Below, one piece after another: positions 24,914 through 45,126 of a stretch of DNA of 64,000 nucleotides; position 1 is the first letter of the stretch, and each line of letters starts with the position of its first letter. This stretch comes from Pseudorhizobium flavum (lineage in GTDB: Bacteria; Pseudomonadota; Alphaproteobacteria; Rhizobiales; Rhizobiaceae): the NCBI RefSeq assembly GCF_902502825.2, contig NZ_LR723670.1, positions 1,488,001-1,552,000 of the forward strand, in the 5' to 3' direction. The translations under genes and the position numbers were made by a program. Under the pieces are notes generated by a model. It was not told where the DNA came from. It did not search any database and saw only the letters and a list, made by a program, of their open reading frames with translations.

Positions 24914-25444
24914 ATGGCGGCGCGTTGGTACATCGTCCACGCATATTCGAATTTTGAGAAGAAGGTTGCCGAGGACATCGAGAACAAGGCGCGCCAAAAG
25001 GGCCTTGATCATCTGTTCGAAAGGATCCTGGTGCCGACCGAGAAGGTGGTGGAGGTCCGTCGCGGCCGCAAGGTCGATTCGGAGCGCAAGTTCTTCCCCG
25101 GCTATGTGCTGGTGCGGGCGAACCTGACCGACGAAGCCTACCATCTGATCAAGAACACGCCGAAGGTGACGGGTTTCCTTGGGTCCGATTCGAAGCCGGT
25201 CCCGATCCCGGATTTCGAGGCCGAGCGCATCCTGGGCCAGGTCCAGGAAGGCGTCGAGCGTCCCAAGTCCTCGATCAGCTTCGAAATCGGCGAGCAGGTT
25301 CGGGTATCCGACGGTCCGTTCGCTTCGTTCAATGGCACCGTGCAGGATGTCGACGAGGAGCGCTCGCGCCTCAAGGTCGAGGTTTCGATCTTTGGTCGCG
25401 CGACCCCGGTTGAACTGGAATACGGTCAGGTCGAGAAGGTCTGA
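24914..25444 (+). CDS. nusG: Transcription termination/antitermination protein NusG
   Basis: Binds RNA polymerase and couples it to Rho or the ribosome. The ATG at 24914 (MAARWYIVHAYSNFEKKV) is preferred because GGAG lies 6 nt upstream; the ATG at 24908 would be directly against it. The 176-residue product has the NGN domain (about 5-110, with FFPGYVLV) and a KOW domain (about 125-175, with GEQVRVSDGPFASFNG). Length and order are standard. Confidence 0.96.
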   Translation: MAARWYIVHAYSNFEKKVAEDIENKARQKGLDHLFERILVPTEKVVEVRRGRKVDSERKFFPGYVLVRANLTDEAYHLIKNTPKVTGFLGSDSKPVPIPDFEAERILGQVQEGVERPKSSISFEIGEQVRVSDGPFASFNGTVQDVDEERSRLKVEVSIFGRATPVELEYGQVEKV

Positions 25445-25589
25445 TCGCAAGGAGGGGCAACTCTCCGAACCGCGTGGGAGACGGCGGCCTGAAGCCGGGC
25501 CTTAACCGATCCGACCACGCAACCGCAGCCGCCGGCCTTGCCGGCAGTCATCGGCCGGGACACCGGTCAGAGTAGAAAGGCAGAGAGAA

Positions 25590-26021
25590 ATGGCTAAGAA
25601 AGTTGCAGGCCAGCTCAAGCTGCAGGTCAAGGCAGGATCGGCAAACCCGTCCCCGCCGATTGGCCCCGCACTTGGTCAGCGTGGCATTAACATCATGGAA
25701 TTCTGCAAGGCGTTCAATGCCGCCACGCAGGAAATGGAAAAGGGGATGCCGATTCCGTGCGTCATCACCTATTATCAGGATAAGTCCTTCACCTTCGCGA
25801 TGAAGCAGCCGCCGGTGACCTACTGGCTGAAGAAGGAAGCGAAGATCCAGTCCGGTTCGAAGACGCCCGGCAAGGGCGGCAAGGCCGGCACGATCACCAA
25901 GGCTCAGGTGCGTACGATCGCCGAGGCCAAGATGAAGGATCTCAACGCAGCCGACATCGAAGGCGCAATGGCAATGGTCGAGGGCTCCGCCCGCTCCATG
26001 GGCCTGGAAGTGGTGGCTTGA
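25590..26021 (+). CDS. rplK: 50S ribosomal protein L11
   Basis: L11 forms the GTPase-associated stalk base with 23S rRNA and is needed for the stringent response. The 143-residue product has the N-terminal domain with the proline-rich [19 protein letters not shown] hinge and the C-terminal rRNA-binding domain. AGAGAGAA precedes the ATG. rplA follows 2 nt after the stop. Confidence 0.96.
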   Translation: MAKKVAGQLKLQVKAGSANPSPPIGPALGQRGINIMEFCKAFNAATQEMEKGMPIPCVITYYQDKSFTFAMKQPPVTYWLKKEAKIQSGSKTPGKGGKAGTITKAQVRTIAEAKMKDLNAADIEGAMAMVEGSARSMGLEVVA

Positions 26022-26023
26022 TC

Positions 26024-26719
26024 ATGGCTAAGCTCGCAAAGCGTATTGAGAAGATCCGCGAAGGCATTGATCCGACTAAGCTGGTCGCGCTGTCGGATGC
26101 GATTTCCCTCGTCAAGGAACGGGCAGTCGCCAAGTTCGACGAAACCATCGAGATCGCCATGAACCTCGGCGTCGATCCGCGTCACGCCGACCAGATGGTC
26201 CGCGGCGTCGTCAACCTGCCGAACGGCACGGGCCGTGACGTCCGCGTCGCCGTCTTCGCCCGTGGCGCCAAGGCTGACGAAGCCAAGGCTGCCGGTGCCG
26301 ACATCGTCGGCGCGGAAGACCTCCTGGAGATCGTCCAGGGCGGCAAGATCGACTTCGATCGCTGCATCGCCACGCCGGACATGATGCCGCTCGTCGGTCG
26401 TCTCGGTAAGGTTCTTGGGCCACGTGGCATGATGCCGAACCCGAAGGTCGGGACCGTCACCATGGACGTCACGGGTGCCGTCAAGGCGTCCAAGGGCGGC
26501 GCTGTCGAGTTCCGCGTCGAAAAGGCTGGTATCGTTCATGCCGGCATCGGCAAGGCCTCCTTCGACGCCAAGGCTCTCGAAGAGAACATCAAGGCTTTCG
26601 CTGACGCCGTGATCAAGGCAAAGCCGGCCGGCGCCAAGGGTAACTACGTCAAGCGCGTGGCGATCTCCTCGACCATGGGTCCGGGCGTCAAGATCGATCC
26701 GTCGACGGTTACGGCCTGA
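26024..26719 (+). CDS. rplA: 50S ribosomal protein L1
   Basis: L1 binds the mobile stalk of 23S rRNA next to the E site and in other bacteria represses its own rplKA mRNA. The 231-residue product starts [14 protein letters not shown] and contains the L1 signature near [17 protein letters not shown] split around its conserved core. It is coupled to rplK (2-nt gap). Confidence 0.96.
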   Translation: MAKLAKRIEKIREGIDPTKLVALSDAISLVKERAVAKFDETIEIAMNLGVDPRHADQMVRGVVNLPNGTGRDVRVAVFARGAKADEAKAAGADIVGAEDLLEIVQGGKIDFDRCIATPDMMPLVGRLGKVLGPRGMMPNPKVGTVTMDVTGAVKASKGGAVEFRVEKAGIVHAGIGKASFDAKALEENIKAFADAVIKAKPAGAKGNYVKRVAISSTMGPGVKIDPSTVTA

Positions 26720-27058
26720 GACGAACAAGCGGGGCCGCTTGCGGCTCCGGCTAAGAATTCCCGGTCCTTTGGGGCCGGGAATGTCCAGGGAAACCTGGAT
26801 TTCCTGTCCGAGATTGCAGGTGGTTCATCCTTAATCACTTTGCCTGCATGAGACGGGTAAGAACGGATTTCATCGCAGACTTCGCGTCTGGATGTTCGGT
26901 TCGAGCCTTGTGTGCCTTGTGCCTGGAGCCGCTTCGGCGACAGTGCGGGGGGACAGGATCCTCAAGCGTCGCTTGGGATCTTGATTAAGAGATCCCTTGG
27001 GGCAAAGGCAAACCGATGGGGCCTGCAGGATTGCGGTCCCGTCAACTGGAGACAGACA
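26720..27058 (+). promoter_or_regulatory. rplJ leader region with three hairpins
   Basis: This 339-nt gap upstream of rplJL has no gene. Hairpins seen: GGGGCCG/CGGCTCC (26731-26748), ATTCCCGG/CCGGGAAT (26757-26764 / 26775-26782) and TCCAGG-GAAA-CCTGGA (26784-26799), the last with a GNRA tetraloop. By position it corresponds to the L10 leader, where the L10-L12 complex represses rplJL translation in many bacteria. The assignment is by position, not a covariance match. Confidence 0.55.
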
Positions 27059-27577
27059 GTGGAAAGAGCGGAAAAGCGCGAATTTGTCACGGAGCTGAAC
27101 GAAGTCTTCAAGGCTTCCGGTTCGGTTGTCGTGGCCCACTATGCTGGTGTCACAGTTGCGCAGATGAACGATTTTCGTTCGAAGATGCGCGCTGCTGGCG
27201 GCACCGTCAAAGTCGCGAAGAACCGTCTGGCCAAGATCGCTCTTCAGGGCACGGAGTCGGAAGGGATGTCGGACCTGTTCAAGGGTCAGACGCTCATCGC
27301 TTACAGCGAAGATCCCATCACCGCTCCGAAGGTCGTCATGGATTTCGCCAAGACCAACGACAAGATCGTTGTCCTGGGCGGCTCCATGGGAGCAACCACG
27401 CTCAGCGCCGATGCAGTCAAGTCGCTTGCGACCCTGCCTTCGCTGGACGAGCTGCGCGCAAAGCTGCTGGGCATGATCCAGACGCCGGCGACGCGTATCG
27501 CTGGGGTTGTTCAGGCACCGGCAGCTCAGCTTGCTCGCGTGTTTGCGGCCTACGCAAAGAAGGACGAAGCCGCGTAA
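27059..27577 (+). CDS. rplJ: 50S ribosomal protein L10
   Basis: L10 anchors the L7/L12 dimers of the ribosomal stalk. The GTG at 27059 gives 172 residues starting [17 protein letters not shown] (initiator Met), the usual rhizobial length; the open frame upstream covers the leader and is not coding. The C-terminal helix that binds L12 dimers ([17 protein letters not shown]) is present. rplL follows after 60 nt. Confidence 0.95.
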   Translation: MERAEKREFVTELNEVFKASGSVVVAHYAGVTVAQMNDFRSKMRAAGGTVKVAKNRLAKIALQGTESEGMSDLFKGQTLIAYSEDPITAPKVVMDFAKTNDKIVVLGGSMGATTLSADAVKSLATLPSLDELRAKLLGMIQTPATRIAGVVQAPAAQLARVFAAYAKKDEAA

Positions 27578-27637
27578 GGCGGTTTTTCGCTGTAATTATC
27601 GAACCAGTTCGAACCGAACACAAAAGGAAATATGAAA

Positions 27638-28015
<378 letters not shown>

Positions 28016-28074
28016 TATCGGAATACGGCGGGAGGGGACGACAGTTCTCTCCCATCGCTCATTCCCCTGAACTT

Positions 28075-28110
28075 ATTACCCAAAAGCCCGTCAAACGGCT
28101 TTTGGGTAAT
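28075..28110 (+). promoter_or_regulatory. Perfect 14-bp hairpin between rplL and rpoB
   Basis: ATTACCCAAAAGCC (28075-28088) pairs perfectly with GGCTTTTGGGTAAT (28097-28110) around an 8-nt loop. No T tract follows, so it is not a standard terminator. In E. coli the rplL-rpoB gap holds a partial attenuator and an RNase III cleavage site; this hairpin may do the same here. Confidence 0.6.
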
Positions 28111-28262
28111 GGGTTCTCAAGAGGATGGTCCCCGTTCGAAAGGCTCGGCAATCCGGCCGGCAGTTCGAAAAGCGGGACGAGTTTGACACCCATGTTGACG
28201 GGATCGACTGGCCAGCGAATCCCGTCCGTTGTAGGCCCGGATGCATTTTTGAAGGAGCGACG

Positions 28263-32426
<4,164 letters not shown>

Positions 32427-32436
32427 TCTCCGACAG

Positions 32437-32463
32437 GGCGCGCGCTACAGGCTGGCGCGCGCC
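32437..32463 (+). promoter_or_regulatory. 9-bp GC hairpin between rpoB and rpoC
   Basis: GGCGCGCGC (32437-32445) pairs with GCGCGCGCC (32455-32463) around a 9-nt loop, 10 nt after the rpoB stop. No T tract follows. It may protect or process the rpoBC message. Confidence 0.45.
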
Positions 32464-32614
32464 GCTCTCCTCCCGTTCGGCCAGGGCTGAAAGGGCAGGG
32501 GAAGTTTCGCCGCATTCTGCGGCTATGACCATTTTGAGCGACAGACTTTCCGTCCCGGGAATTGGGAAGGTCATGATCGCAAGTTGAGGGCGTTTGCCCC
32601 GTAAGGAGATAGGC

Positions 32615-36823
<4,209 letters not shown>

Positions 36824-36857
36824 TCGGTGCTGTAATCACCTGTTTGAAGAACAAAAA

Positions 36858-36883
36858 AACGCCCGGCTCAGCCGGGCGTTTTC
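36858..36883 (+). terminator. Intrinsic terminator after rpoC
   Basis: AACGCCCGGC (36858-36867) and GCCGGGCGTT (36871-36880) form a 10-bp stem with a TCA loop, followed by TTTTC. Preceding A7 makes it potentially bidirectional. It separates rpoBC from the peroxidase gene. Confidence 0.92.
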
Positions 36884-36995
36884 GCATTCTGGAGCCGATG
36901 GAGCATTAGCGACCTCTGAAGTGTTGACCTATGGCAAGGCGCTACCTTGGAAGCCTTCTAGATTGAGTCATGTTCACTCAAGAACGGAGACTCAA

Positions 36996-38057
36996 ATGAA
37001 AAAGCTCATGTCGTCGGTCGCCCTTGGCGTCTTGCTGGCGACAGCCGCAATTGCGGCCGAACCGGTTCCCGAAGATCTCAGGGAAACCGCGCTCGAACTG
37101 TTCAAAGCCCTGCCGTCGACGATTCCGTCGGTCAAGGACAACAAGATCACGCCGGAAAAGATCGAGCTGGGCAAGGCCCTGTTCTTCGACCCGCGTGTCT
37201 CGGCATCCGGCGTCTTCTCGTGCAACTCGTGCCATAACCTGGCGACGGGCGGGGACGATAACCTTGAGACCTCGATTGGCCACGGCTGGCAGAAGGGCCC
37301 GCGCAACTCGCCGACGGCGCTGAACGCGGTCTTCAACATCGCCCAGTTCTGGGATGGCCGCGCTGATGATCTCAAGGCCCAGGCCAAAGGGCCGGTCCAG
37401 GCCGGTGTCGAAATGGCCAACACGCCGGACAACGTCATTGCCATGCTGAAGTCGATGCCCGACTACGTCACGTGGTTCAAGGCAGCCTTCCCGGATGAGG
37501 AAGATCCGGTCACCTTCGATAACTTTGCCAAGGCGATAGAAGCCTTCGAGGCGACGCTCATCACGCCTGCACCCTTCGATGCCTTCCTGAATGGCGACAC
37601 CGATGCGATGACCACCGAAGCCAAGCAGGGTCTGGCTCTTTTCATCGACAAGGGCTGCACCGCTTGCCATGCCGGCATCAATGTCGGTGGTGAGGGCTAC
37701 TACCCCTTCGGTCTGGTCGAAAGACCCGGCGCCGATGTTCTCCCGGAGAACGACAAGGGGCGCTTCATGGTCACGGAAACGGCGGACGATTCCTACGTCT
37801 TCCGCGCAGCGCCCCTGCGCAACATCGCCGTTACCGCGCCATACTTCCACTCAGGCAAGGTATGGGATCTGAAGCAGGCGGTCGCGATTATGGGTGAATC
37901 GCAACTGGGCGAGAATCTCGCCGATGAGGAAATCGACCTGATCGTGGCGTTCCTCAATTCGCTGACAGGCAGGGTTCCGGAAATCACCTATCCGATCCTT
38001 CCGGCCGAGACGGCCGAAACCCCGAGGCCAATCAGCATCATCCCGTCCTCCCAGTAA
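36996..38057 (+). CDS. Di-heme cytochrome c peroxidase
   Basis: Periplasmic bacterial-type peroxidase that reduces hydrogen peroxide with electrons from cytochrome c. ATG 36996 gives 353 residues with a signal peptide (cut near Ala20-Ala21, AAIA-AEPV). Two heme-attachment motifs are present: CNSCH (76-80, peroxidatic heme) and CTACH (221-225, electron-transfer heme). Other family segments are LGKALFFDPRVS, NSPTALNAVF and WDGRADDL. The length fits the CcpA/MauG family. The gene lies between rpoC and the str operon, with its own upstream region and a palindrome downstream, so it appears to be an independent unit in a ribosomal neighbourhood. Confidence 0.92.
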   Translation: MKKLMSSVALGVLLATAAIAAEPVPEDLRETALELFKALPSTIPSVKDNKITPEKIELGKALFFDPRVSASGVFSCNSCHNLATGGDDNLETSIGHGWQKGPRNSPTALNAVFNIAQFWDGRADDLKAQAKGPVQAGVEMANTPDNVIAMLKSMPDYVTWFKAAFPDEEDPVTFDNFAKAIEAFEATLITPAPFDAFLNGDTDAMTTEAKQGLALFIDKGCTACHAGINVGGEGYYPFGLVERPGADVLPENDKGRFMVTETADDSYVFRAAPLRNIAVTAPYFHSGKVWDLKQAVAIMGESQLGENLADEEIDLIVAFLNSLTGRVPEITYPILPAETAETPRPISIIPSSQ

Positions 38058-38083
38058 GGGAAAATGCTGCTTGAATGAGTTGG

Positions 38084-38109
38084 GCACCCGCCGGCGCGCC
38101 GGCGGGTGC
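38084..38109. terminator. Perfect 26-bp palindrome between convergent genes
   Basis: GCACCCGCCGGCG is followed directly by its inverse CGCCGGCGGGTGC. It sits in the short gap between the convergent peroxidase gene and the small unknown gene. There is no T tract, so it is probably a bidirectional transcription barrier or RNA end-stabiliser rather than a classic terminator. Confidence 0.5.
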
Positions 38110-38116
38110 TCCTGAT

Positions 38117-38413
38117 TCATGGGGCAAAACGGATAATGGCAACTTCGCCCTCGAGCGCACCCTGATAGGCGGAAGCATGCGGCTCTTCGAGCGGCACTTC
38201 CTGCAGCACGCCGATTTGGTCCAGGTCTGCTTCCACGAAACCCTCTTCCGACAGGGCGTTCAGCGCCTCGCGTACGGCGGAATCGTCATCCGGCGCCTGC
38301 AGCATGATGTGCAGGTCAATACCCTGCATGTCTTTGCTCTCATAGGCCTTGCCGATGATGATGAACACCATTGGTCCTTCCAGATTGTTATCGTTGTCGG
38401 GGGCGGTCACCAT
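38117..38413 (-). CDS. Small acidic protein, unknown function
   Basis: I cannot assign a function. ATG 38413 has GGAG 7 nt upstream and gives 98 residues: MVTAPDNDNNLEG, then a hydrophobic strand PMVFIIIGKAYE, an acidic helix-rich middle (PDDDSAVREALNALSEEGF) and a short C-terminal strand EGEVAIIRFAP. The alternation of strands and helices suggests a small ferredoxin-like fold. Codon use resembles its neighbours. The longer frame to 38536 lacks a ribosome binding site. It is divergent from rpsL and convergent with the peroxidase gene. Confidence 0.75.
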   Translation of the reverse strand: MVTAPDNDNNLEGPMVFIIIGKAYESKDMQGIDLHIMLQAPDDDSAVREALNALSEEGFVEADLDQIGVLQEVPLEEPHASAYQGALEGEVAIIRFAP

Positions 38414-38899
38414 ACTGAACTCCGTTGGGGTATTTATCGAGCGGGACTCACCTTGAGTCCTCGTTGGCTGAATGGTAGGCGCATCGCGGGCCTTCGCAAA
38501 GTATCGACGGTGGACTGCGCCCACTCGCTTGCGCAATGCGGTGTGAAGTCTTAACTTTATGTCGTCGACCGGCGCTTGGAAGGCTGAAAGCCATTATTTT
38601 CCGCCTCGGTCTTGACGGGGAGGGGCTAAAACAGTAAACGCCCCACCATCGGAAGCGACGTGAGGCTTGTCCGTCCGGAACGACTCGTCCCGGAGTACGT
38701 CTCAAACGCGGTTCCAGACGCACGTTGAAGACACGAATGCTGCACGCATGACGCATGAGGAATGCGTCCTCTGCCTTCTGTGGTCCATCCGGATTTCGGA
38801 TAGGGCCACGTTTTGCGCATGAATGTGTGTGTCGCCGCCGGAGACGGCATCAGATTGGCCCGAAAGGGTTTGGAAGAAGATTTTGCAAGGGATGGTTAT
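38414..38899. other. 486-nt divergent region upstream of rpsL
   Basis: No gene is supported here. It contains the start region of the small unknown gene (minus) and the promoter and long leader of the str operon (plus). Short frames overlapping it are not conserved in character and lack ribosome binding sites. The candidate rpsL promoter is listed separately. Confidence 0.6.
38612..38640 (+). promoter_or_regulatory. Candidate promoter of rpsL-rpsG-fusA-tuf
   Basis: TTGACG (38612-38617), a 17-bp spacer and TAAACG (38635-38640). The -35 is good, the -10 poor but identical to that proposed for tuf copy 1. It would leave a leader of about 250 nt. Confidence 0.45.
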
Positions 38900-39271
38900 A
38901 TGCCTACCGTAAACCAGCTGATCCGCAAGCCGCGTCAGGCACAGGTAAAGCGCAACAAGGTTCCTGCTCTGCAGGAGAATCCGCAGAAGCGCGGCGTTTG
39001 CACCCGCGTCTACACCACGACCCCGAAGAAGCCGAACTCGGCTCTGCGTAAGGTCGCCAAGATCCGCCTGACGAATGGCTTCGAAGTCATCGGCTATATC
39101 CCGGGCGAGGGGCATAACCTCCAGGAGCACTCCGTGGTGATGATCCGCGGCGGCCGCGTCAAGGACTTGCCGGGTGTTCGCTACCACATCATCCGCGGCG
39201 TCCTCGATACCCAGGGTGTCAAGAACCGCAAGCAGCGCCGTTCCAAGTACGGTGCGAAGCGTCCGAAGTAA
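38900..39271 (+). CDS. rpsL: 30S ribosomal protein S12
   Basis: S12 sits at the decoding centre and controls accuracy. ATG 38900 gives 123 residues starting [12 protein letters not shown]. The streptomycin-relevant lysines are wild type: Lys43 in TTPKKPNS and Lys88 in [10 protein letters not shown]. An upstream frame extension of 29 codons is not used. It starts the str operon. Confidence 0.96.
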
Positions 39272-39352
39272 TCCTTCGGATTTCATTCTATTCGGCGCTG
39301 CGCGAGGTTCTCCGCGTGATAAAGCGCCTGCAACTCTTGAGAGACGAGAAGT

Positions 39353-39823
39353 ATGTCCCGACGTCACAGTGCAGAAAAGCGTGAGATCAACCCGGACCCG
39401 AAGTTCGGCGATCTGGTCGTCACCAAGTTCATGAACGCCATCATGCTCCACGGCAAGAAGTCCGTGGCTGAAAGCATTGTTTATGGCGCGTTCGACTCCG
39501 TGCAGAACAAGGCGAAGCAGGAGCCCCTGGCAATCTTCCACCAGGCTCTCGACAACGTCGCTCCGCATGTCGAAGTCCGTTCGCGTCGCGTCGGTGGTGC
39601 AACCTACCAGGTTCCGGTCGATGTTCGTCCGGAGCGCCGTCAGGCTCTTGCGATCCGTTGGCTCATCGCCGCAGCCCGTAAGCGCAACGAAACCACGATG
39701 ATCGATCGCCTCTCGGGTGAATTGATGGATGCCGCCAACAACCGCGGCAGCGCCGTCAAGAAGCGCGAAGACACGCACAAGATGGCCGACGCCAACCGCG
39801 CCTTCTCGCATTACCGCTGGTAA
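39353..39823 (+). CDS. rpsG: 30S ribosomal protein S7
   Basis: S7 nucleates the head of the 30S subunit by binding the 3' domain of 16S rRNA. The 156-residue product starts [17 protein letters not shown] and has [13 protein letters not shown] and [20 protein letters not shown] cut at the usual positions, with the short C-terminal tail of the 156-residue class. GAGACGAGA precedes the ATG. fusA follows after 33 nt. Confidence 0.96.
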   Translation: MSRRHSAEKREINPDPKFGDLVVTKFMNAIMLHGKKSVAESIVYGAFDSVQNKAKQEPLAIFHQALDNVAPHVEVRSRRVGGATYQVPVDVRPERRQALAIRWLIAAARKRNETTMIDRLSGELMDAANNRGSAVKKREDTHKMADANRAFSHYRW

Positions 39824-39856
39824 TCTTCATCCGATCGAATTTCGAAAGGCAGTCCT

Positions 39857-41956
<2,100 letters not shown>

Positions 41957-42021
41957 CCGGGGTATCCCTCTGAACCCATAGAACATTCTCCCGCAAGGGG
42001 CTAAAGAACGGAGAGCCGGAA

Positions 42022-43197
42022 ATGGCAAAGAGCAAGTTTGAGCGGACGAAGCCGCACGTCAACATTGGCACGATTGGTCACGTTGACCATGGCAAGACGT
42101 CGCTGACGGCAGCGATCACGAAGTACTTCGGCGAGTTCAAGGCGTATGACCAGATCGACGCCGCTCCTGAAGAGAAGGCGCGCGGCATCACGATCTCGAC
42201 GGCGCACGTCGAGTACGAAACGGCCAACCGTCACTATGCGCACGTCGACTGCCCCGGCCACGCCGACTACGTGAAGAACATGATCACCGGTGCTGCCCAG
42301 ATGGACGGCGCGATCCTGGTCTGCTCGGCTGCCGATGGCCCGATGCCGCAGACCCGCGAGCACATCCTGCTCGCCCGCCAGGTTGGTGTTCCGGCGATCG
42401 TCGTGTTCCTCAACAAGGTCGACCAGGTCGACGACGCAGAACTTCTCGAGCTCGTCGAGCTGGAAGTGCGCGAACTCCTGTCGTCCTACGACTTCCCGGG
42501 CGACGACATTCCGGTCGTCAAGGGCTCGGCTCTTGCTGCCCTGGAAGATTCGGACAAGAAGATCGGTGAAGACGCGATCCGCGAGCTGATGGCTGCTGTT
42601 GACGCCTACATCCCGACGCCTGAGCGTCCGATCGACCAGCCCTTCCTGATGCCGGTCGAAGACGTGTTCTCGATCTCGGGCCGCGGCACGGTTGCCACGG
42701 GTCGCGTCGAGCGCGGCGTCATCAAGGTCGGTGAGGAAATCGAGATCGTCGGCATCCGTCCGACGACGAAGACGACCTGCACGGGCGTTGAAATGTTCCG
42801 CAAGCTGCTCGACCAGGGCCAGGCCGGCGACAACATCGGCGCGCTGCTTCGCGGTGTCGACCGCAACGGCATCGAGCGTGGTCAGGTTCTGTGCAAGCCG
42901 GGTTCGGTCAAGCCGCACAAGAAGTTCAAGGCAGAAGCCTACATCCTGACGAAGGAAGAGGGCGGCCGTCATACGCCGTTCTTCACGAACTACCGTCCGC
43001 AGTTCTACTTCCGCACGACGGATGTGACGGGCATCGTGACGCTTCCGGAAGGCACGGAAATGGTCATGCCTGGCGACAACGTCACGGTTGACGTCGAGCT
43101 GATCGTTCCGATTGCGATGGAAGAAAAGCTGCGCTTCGCTATCCGCGAAGGCGGCCGCACCGTCGGCGCCGGCATCGTCGCCTCGATCATCGAGTAA
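42022..43197 (+). CDS. tuf: Elongation factor Tu, copy 2
   Basis: Second EF-Tu gene, in the str operon position (tufA-like), encoding the same 391 residues as copy 1. The 1176-nt coding sequences match wherever I compared them, while the flanks differ from the base before the ATG region and from the base after the stop. This points to ongoing gene conversion. GGAGAGCCGG lies upstream of the ATG. It is the last gene of the str operon before a hairpin. Confidence 0.97.
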   Translation: MAKSKFERTKPHVNIGTIGHVDHGKTSLTAAITKYFGEFKAYDQIDAAPEEKARGITISTAHVEYETANRHYAHVDCPGHADYVKNMITGAAQMDGAILVCSAADGPMPQTREHILLARQVGVPAIVVFLNKVDQVDDAELLELVELEVRELLSSYDFPGDDIPVVKGSALAALEDSDKKIGEDAIRELMAAVDAYIPTPERPIDQPFLMPVEDVFSISGRGTVATGRVERGVIKVGEEIEIVGIRPTTKTTCTGVEMFRKLLDQGQAGDNIGALLRGVDRNGIERGQVLCKPGSVKPHKKFKAEAYILTKEEGGRHTPFFTNYRPQFYFRTTDVTGIVTLPEGTEMVMPGDNVTVDVELIVPIAMEEKLRFAIREGGRTVGAGIVASIIE

Positions 43198-43504
43198 CGG
43201 TTTACCGAAGGCGCAGGGCTGCCCTGCGCCTTTGGTGGCAGAATCTTTAAGCAAGACGCCGGTGGCGACTTGCTTATGACACGAAAATGTAGCAAATGGC
43301 GCGCGAGCGCGATTTGCCCCTGCTTCGAATGGGGCAGGGAACTGCAATCAACAATAAGGTGGGCCGATCGGCCCGGAGAGTGGAAAGGGATACCGCGCCC
43401 CGGTGTCCCCTTCGATCTTTGAAACCGGTGGTCCGCCTTAGGTGAAAGAAAAACCCGTGCCGTCTTGCGTGCATGTGGCTAACGAAGAACAAGGATAACG
43501 TCGA
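43198..43504 (+). promoter_or_regulatory. S10 operon leader region
   Basis: This 307-nt gene-free stretch lies between tuf copy 2 and rpsJ. Besides the tuf hairpin it holds GGGATACCG/CGGTGTCCC (43387-43395 / 43401-43409), a 9-bp stem with one wobble in what would be the rpsJ leader. A promoter is expected here but I could not pick one with confidence. Confidence 0.5.
43208..43233 (+). terminator. Hairpin after tuf copy 2
   Basis: AAGGCGCAGGG (43208-43218) pairs with CCCTGCGCCTT (43222-43232) around CTG. Only TTT follows the GC stem, so termination may be partial, leaving some readthrough into the S10 genes. Confidence 0.65.
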
Positions 43505-43813
43505 ATGAACGGCCAAAATATCCGCATTCGCCTGAAGGCATTCGATCATCGTATTCTCGATGCTTCCACGCGCGAGATCGTGTCGACGGCGAAGCGCACC
43601 GGTGCTAGTGTCCGGGGCCCCGTTCCGCTTCCGACCCGAATCGAGAAGTTTACGGTTAACCGGTCCCCCCACATCGACAAAAAGAGCCGCGAGCAGTTCG
43701 AGATGCGCACGCACAAGCGCCTCCTCGACATCGTAGATCCGACACCGCAGACGGTAGACGCGCTGATGAAGCTCGATCTCGCCGCTGGTGTCGATGTTGA
43801 GATCAAGCTCTGA
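43505..43813 (+). CDS. rpsJ: 30S ribosomal protein S10
   Basis: S10 is a head protein of the 30S subunit that also works in antitermination with NusB. The 102-residue product starts [19 protein letters not shown] and ends in the conserved strand AGVDVEIKL. First gene of the S10 cluster. Confidence 0.96.
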   Translation: MNGQNIRIRLKAFDHRILDASTREIVSTAKRTGASVRGPVPLPTRIEKFTVNRSPHIDKKSREQFEMRTHKRLLDIVDPTPQTVDALMKLDLAAGVDVEIKL

Positions 43814-43850
43814 GGCTGCTGCCTCGAGCTGAGTGAGAAGGATTGAACCG

Positions 43851-44492
43851 ATGCGTTCGGGTGTAATTGCACAGAAAGTGGGAATGACCCGCGTCTACAA
43901 CGACGCTGGGGAACATATCCCGGTAACGGTATTGCGGCTGGAAAACTGCCAGGTCGTTGCTCATCGCACCAAGGAGAAGAACGGCTACACGGCTGTTCAG
44001 CTGGGTGCTGGCACGGCCAAGGTGAAGAACACGACCAAGGCGCTGCGCGGCCATTTTGCCGTCGCCGAAGTCGAGCCGAAGTCGAAGCTCGTCGAGTTTC
44101 GCGTTTCCGAAGACAACATGATCGATGTCGGCACCGAACTGAAGGCTTCGCACTTCGAAGCCGGACAGCTGGTGGACGTGACCGGTACCTCGATCGGTAA
44201 GGGTTTTGCCGGCGCCATGAAGCGCCACAACTTCGGCGGTCTGCGGGCCACGCACGGTGTGTCCGTTTCGCACCGTTCGCATGGTTCGACCGGTTCCAAC
44301 CAGGATCCGGGCCGCGTCTGGAAGGGCAAGCGCATGGCTGGTCACATGGGCCAGACGCGCGTCACCACCCAGAACCTTGAAGTTGTCTCTACCGACGAAG
44401 GCCGCGGCCTGATCCTCGTCAAGGGTGCCGTCCCCGGCTCCAAGGGCGCCTGGATCGTTGTTCGCGATGCCGTCAAGTCGGCTGCGAAGTAA
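43851..44492 (+). CDS. rplC: 50S ribosomal protein L3
   Basis: L3 is an early assembly protein near the peptidyl-transferase centre. The internal ATG 43851 ([16 protein letters not shown]) gives the normal 213 residues and has GAGAAGGA upstream; six extra codons of open frame upstream are not used. The long loop reaching the active site is seen around [20 protein letters not shown] cut by the conserved Gln (methylation site in other bacteria). Confidence 0.95.
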   Translation: MRSGVIAQKVGMTRVYNDAGEHIPVTVLRLENCQVVAHRTKEKNGYTAVQLGAGTAKVKNTTKALRGHFAVAEVEPKSKLVEFRVSEDNMIDVGTELKASHFEAGQLVDVTGTSIGKGFAGAMKRHNFGGLRATHGVSVSHRSHGSTGSNQDPGRVWKGKRMAGHMGQTRVTTQNLEVVSTDEGRGLILVKGAVPGSKGAWIVVRDAVKSAAK

Positions 44493-44505
44493 GGGAGCCA
44501 AGCAC

Positions 44506-45126
44506 ATGGAATTCAACGTCAAGACCCTCGAGGGTAAAGACGCTGGCAAGGTCTCCCTTTCGGATGAGATCTTCGGCCTCGACCCCCGCGAAGACATTCT
44601 CGCCCGCATGGTTCGTTGGCAGCTCGCCAAGAAGCAACAGGGCACCCACAAGATCAAGAACCGTTCAGAAGTCTCCCGCACCGGTGCAAAGATGTACAAG
44701 CAGAAGGGTACTGGCCGCGCTCGTCACCATTCGGCTCGTGCGCCCCAGTTCCGTGGCGGCGGCAAGGCTCACGGCCCGGTCGTCCGCAGCCATGCACACG
44801 ATCTTCCCAAGAAGGTTCGTGCGCTGGCTCTGCGTCATGCCCTGTCGGCCAAGCTGAAGGCTGAAGACCTGATCGTCATCGACAATCTGGTTGCTGCTGA
44901 AGCCAAGACCAAGGCGCTTGTCGGTTCGTTCGCGTCGCTCGGCCTCACCAATGCTCTGATCATCGGTGGTTCCGAACTCGACAACAACTTCAAGCTCGCC
45001 GCCCAGAACATCCCGAACGTCGATGTTCTGCCGGTTCAGGGCATCAATGTTTACGACATCCTGCGTCGGGGCAAGCTCGTGCTGTCCAAGGCTGCGGTGG
45101 AAGCTCTAGAGGAGCGTTTCAAGTGA
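44506..45126 (+). CDS. rplD: 50S ribosomal protein L4
   Basis: L4 lines the exit tunnel; in gammaproteobacteria it represses the S10 operon. ATG 44506 gives 206 residues starting [11 protein letters not shown]. The extended tunnel loop carries [14 protein letters not shown], basic and Gly-rich as expected. Its end overlaps the rplW start by 4 nt (GTGA). Confidence 0.95.
   Translation: MEFNVKTLEGKDAGKVSLSDEIFGLDPREDILARMVRWQLAKKQQGTHKIKNRSEVSRTGAKMYKQKGTGRARHHSARAPQFRGGGKAHGPVVRSHAHDLPKKVRALALRHALSAKLKAEDLIVIDNLVAAEAKTKALVGSFASLGLTNALIIGGSELDNNFKLAAQNIPNVDVLPVQGINVYDILRRGKLVLSKAAVEALEERFK

Noticed and set aside
37000..38413. Horizontal island at the rpoC-rpsL junction
   Set aside because: No integrase, repeats or composition shift is visible by eye; kept only as an interruption of gene order.
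42001..43347. 448-codon minus-strand frame over tuf copy 2, with a related one over copy 1
   Set aside because: The two match only because the tuf genes are identical; shadow of a certain gene.
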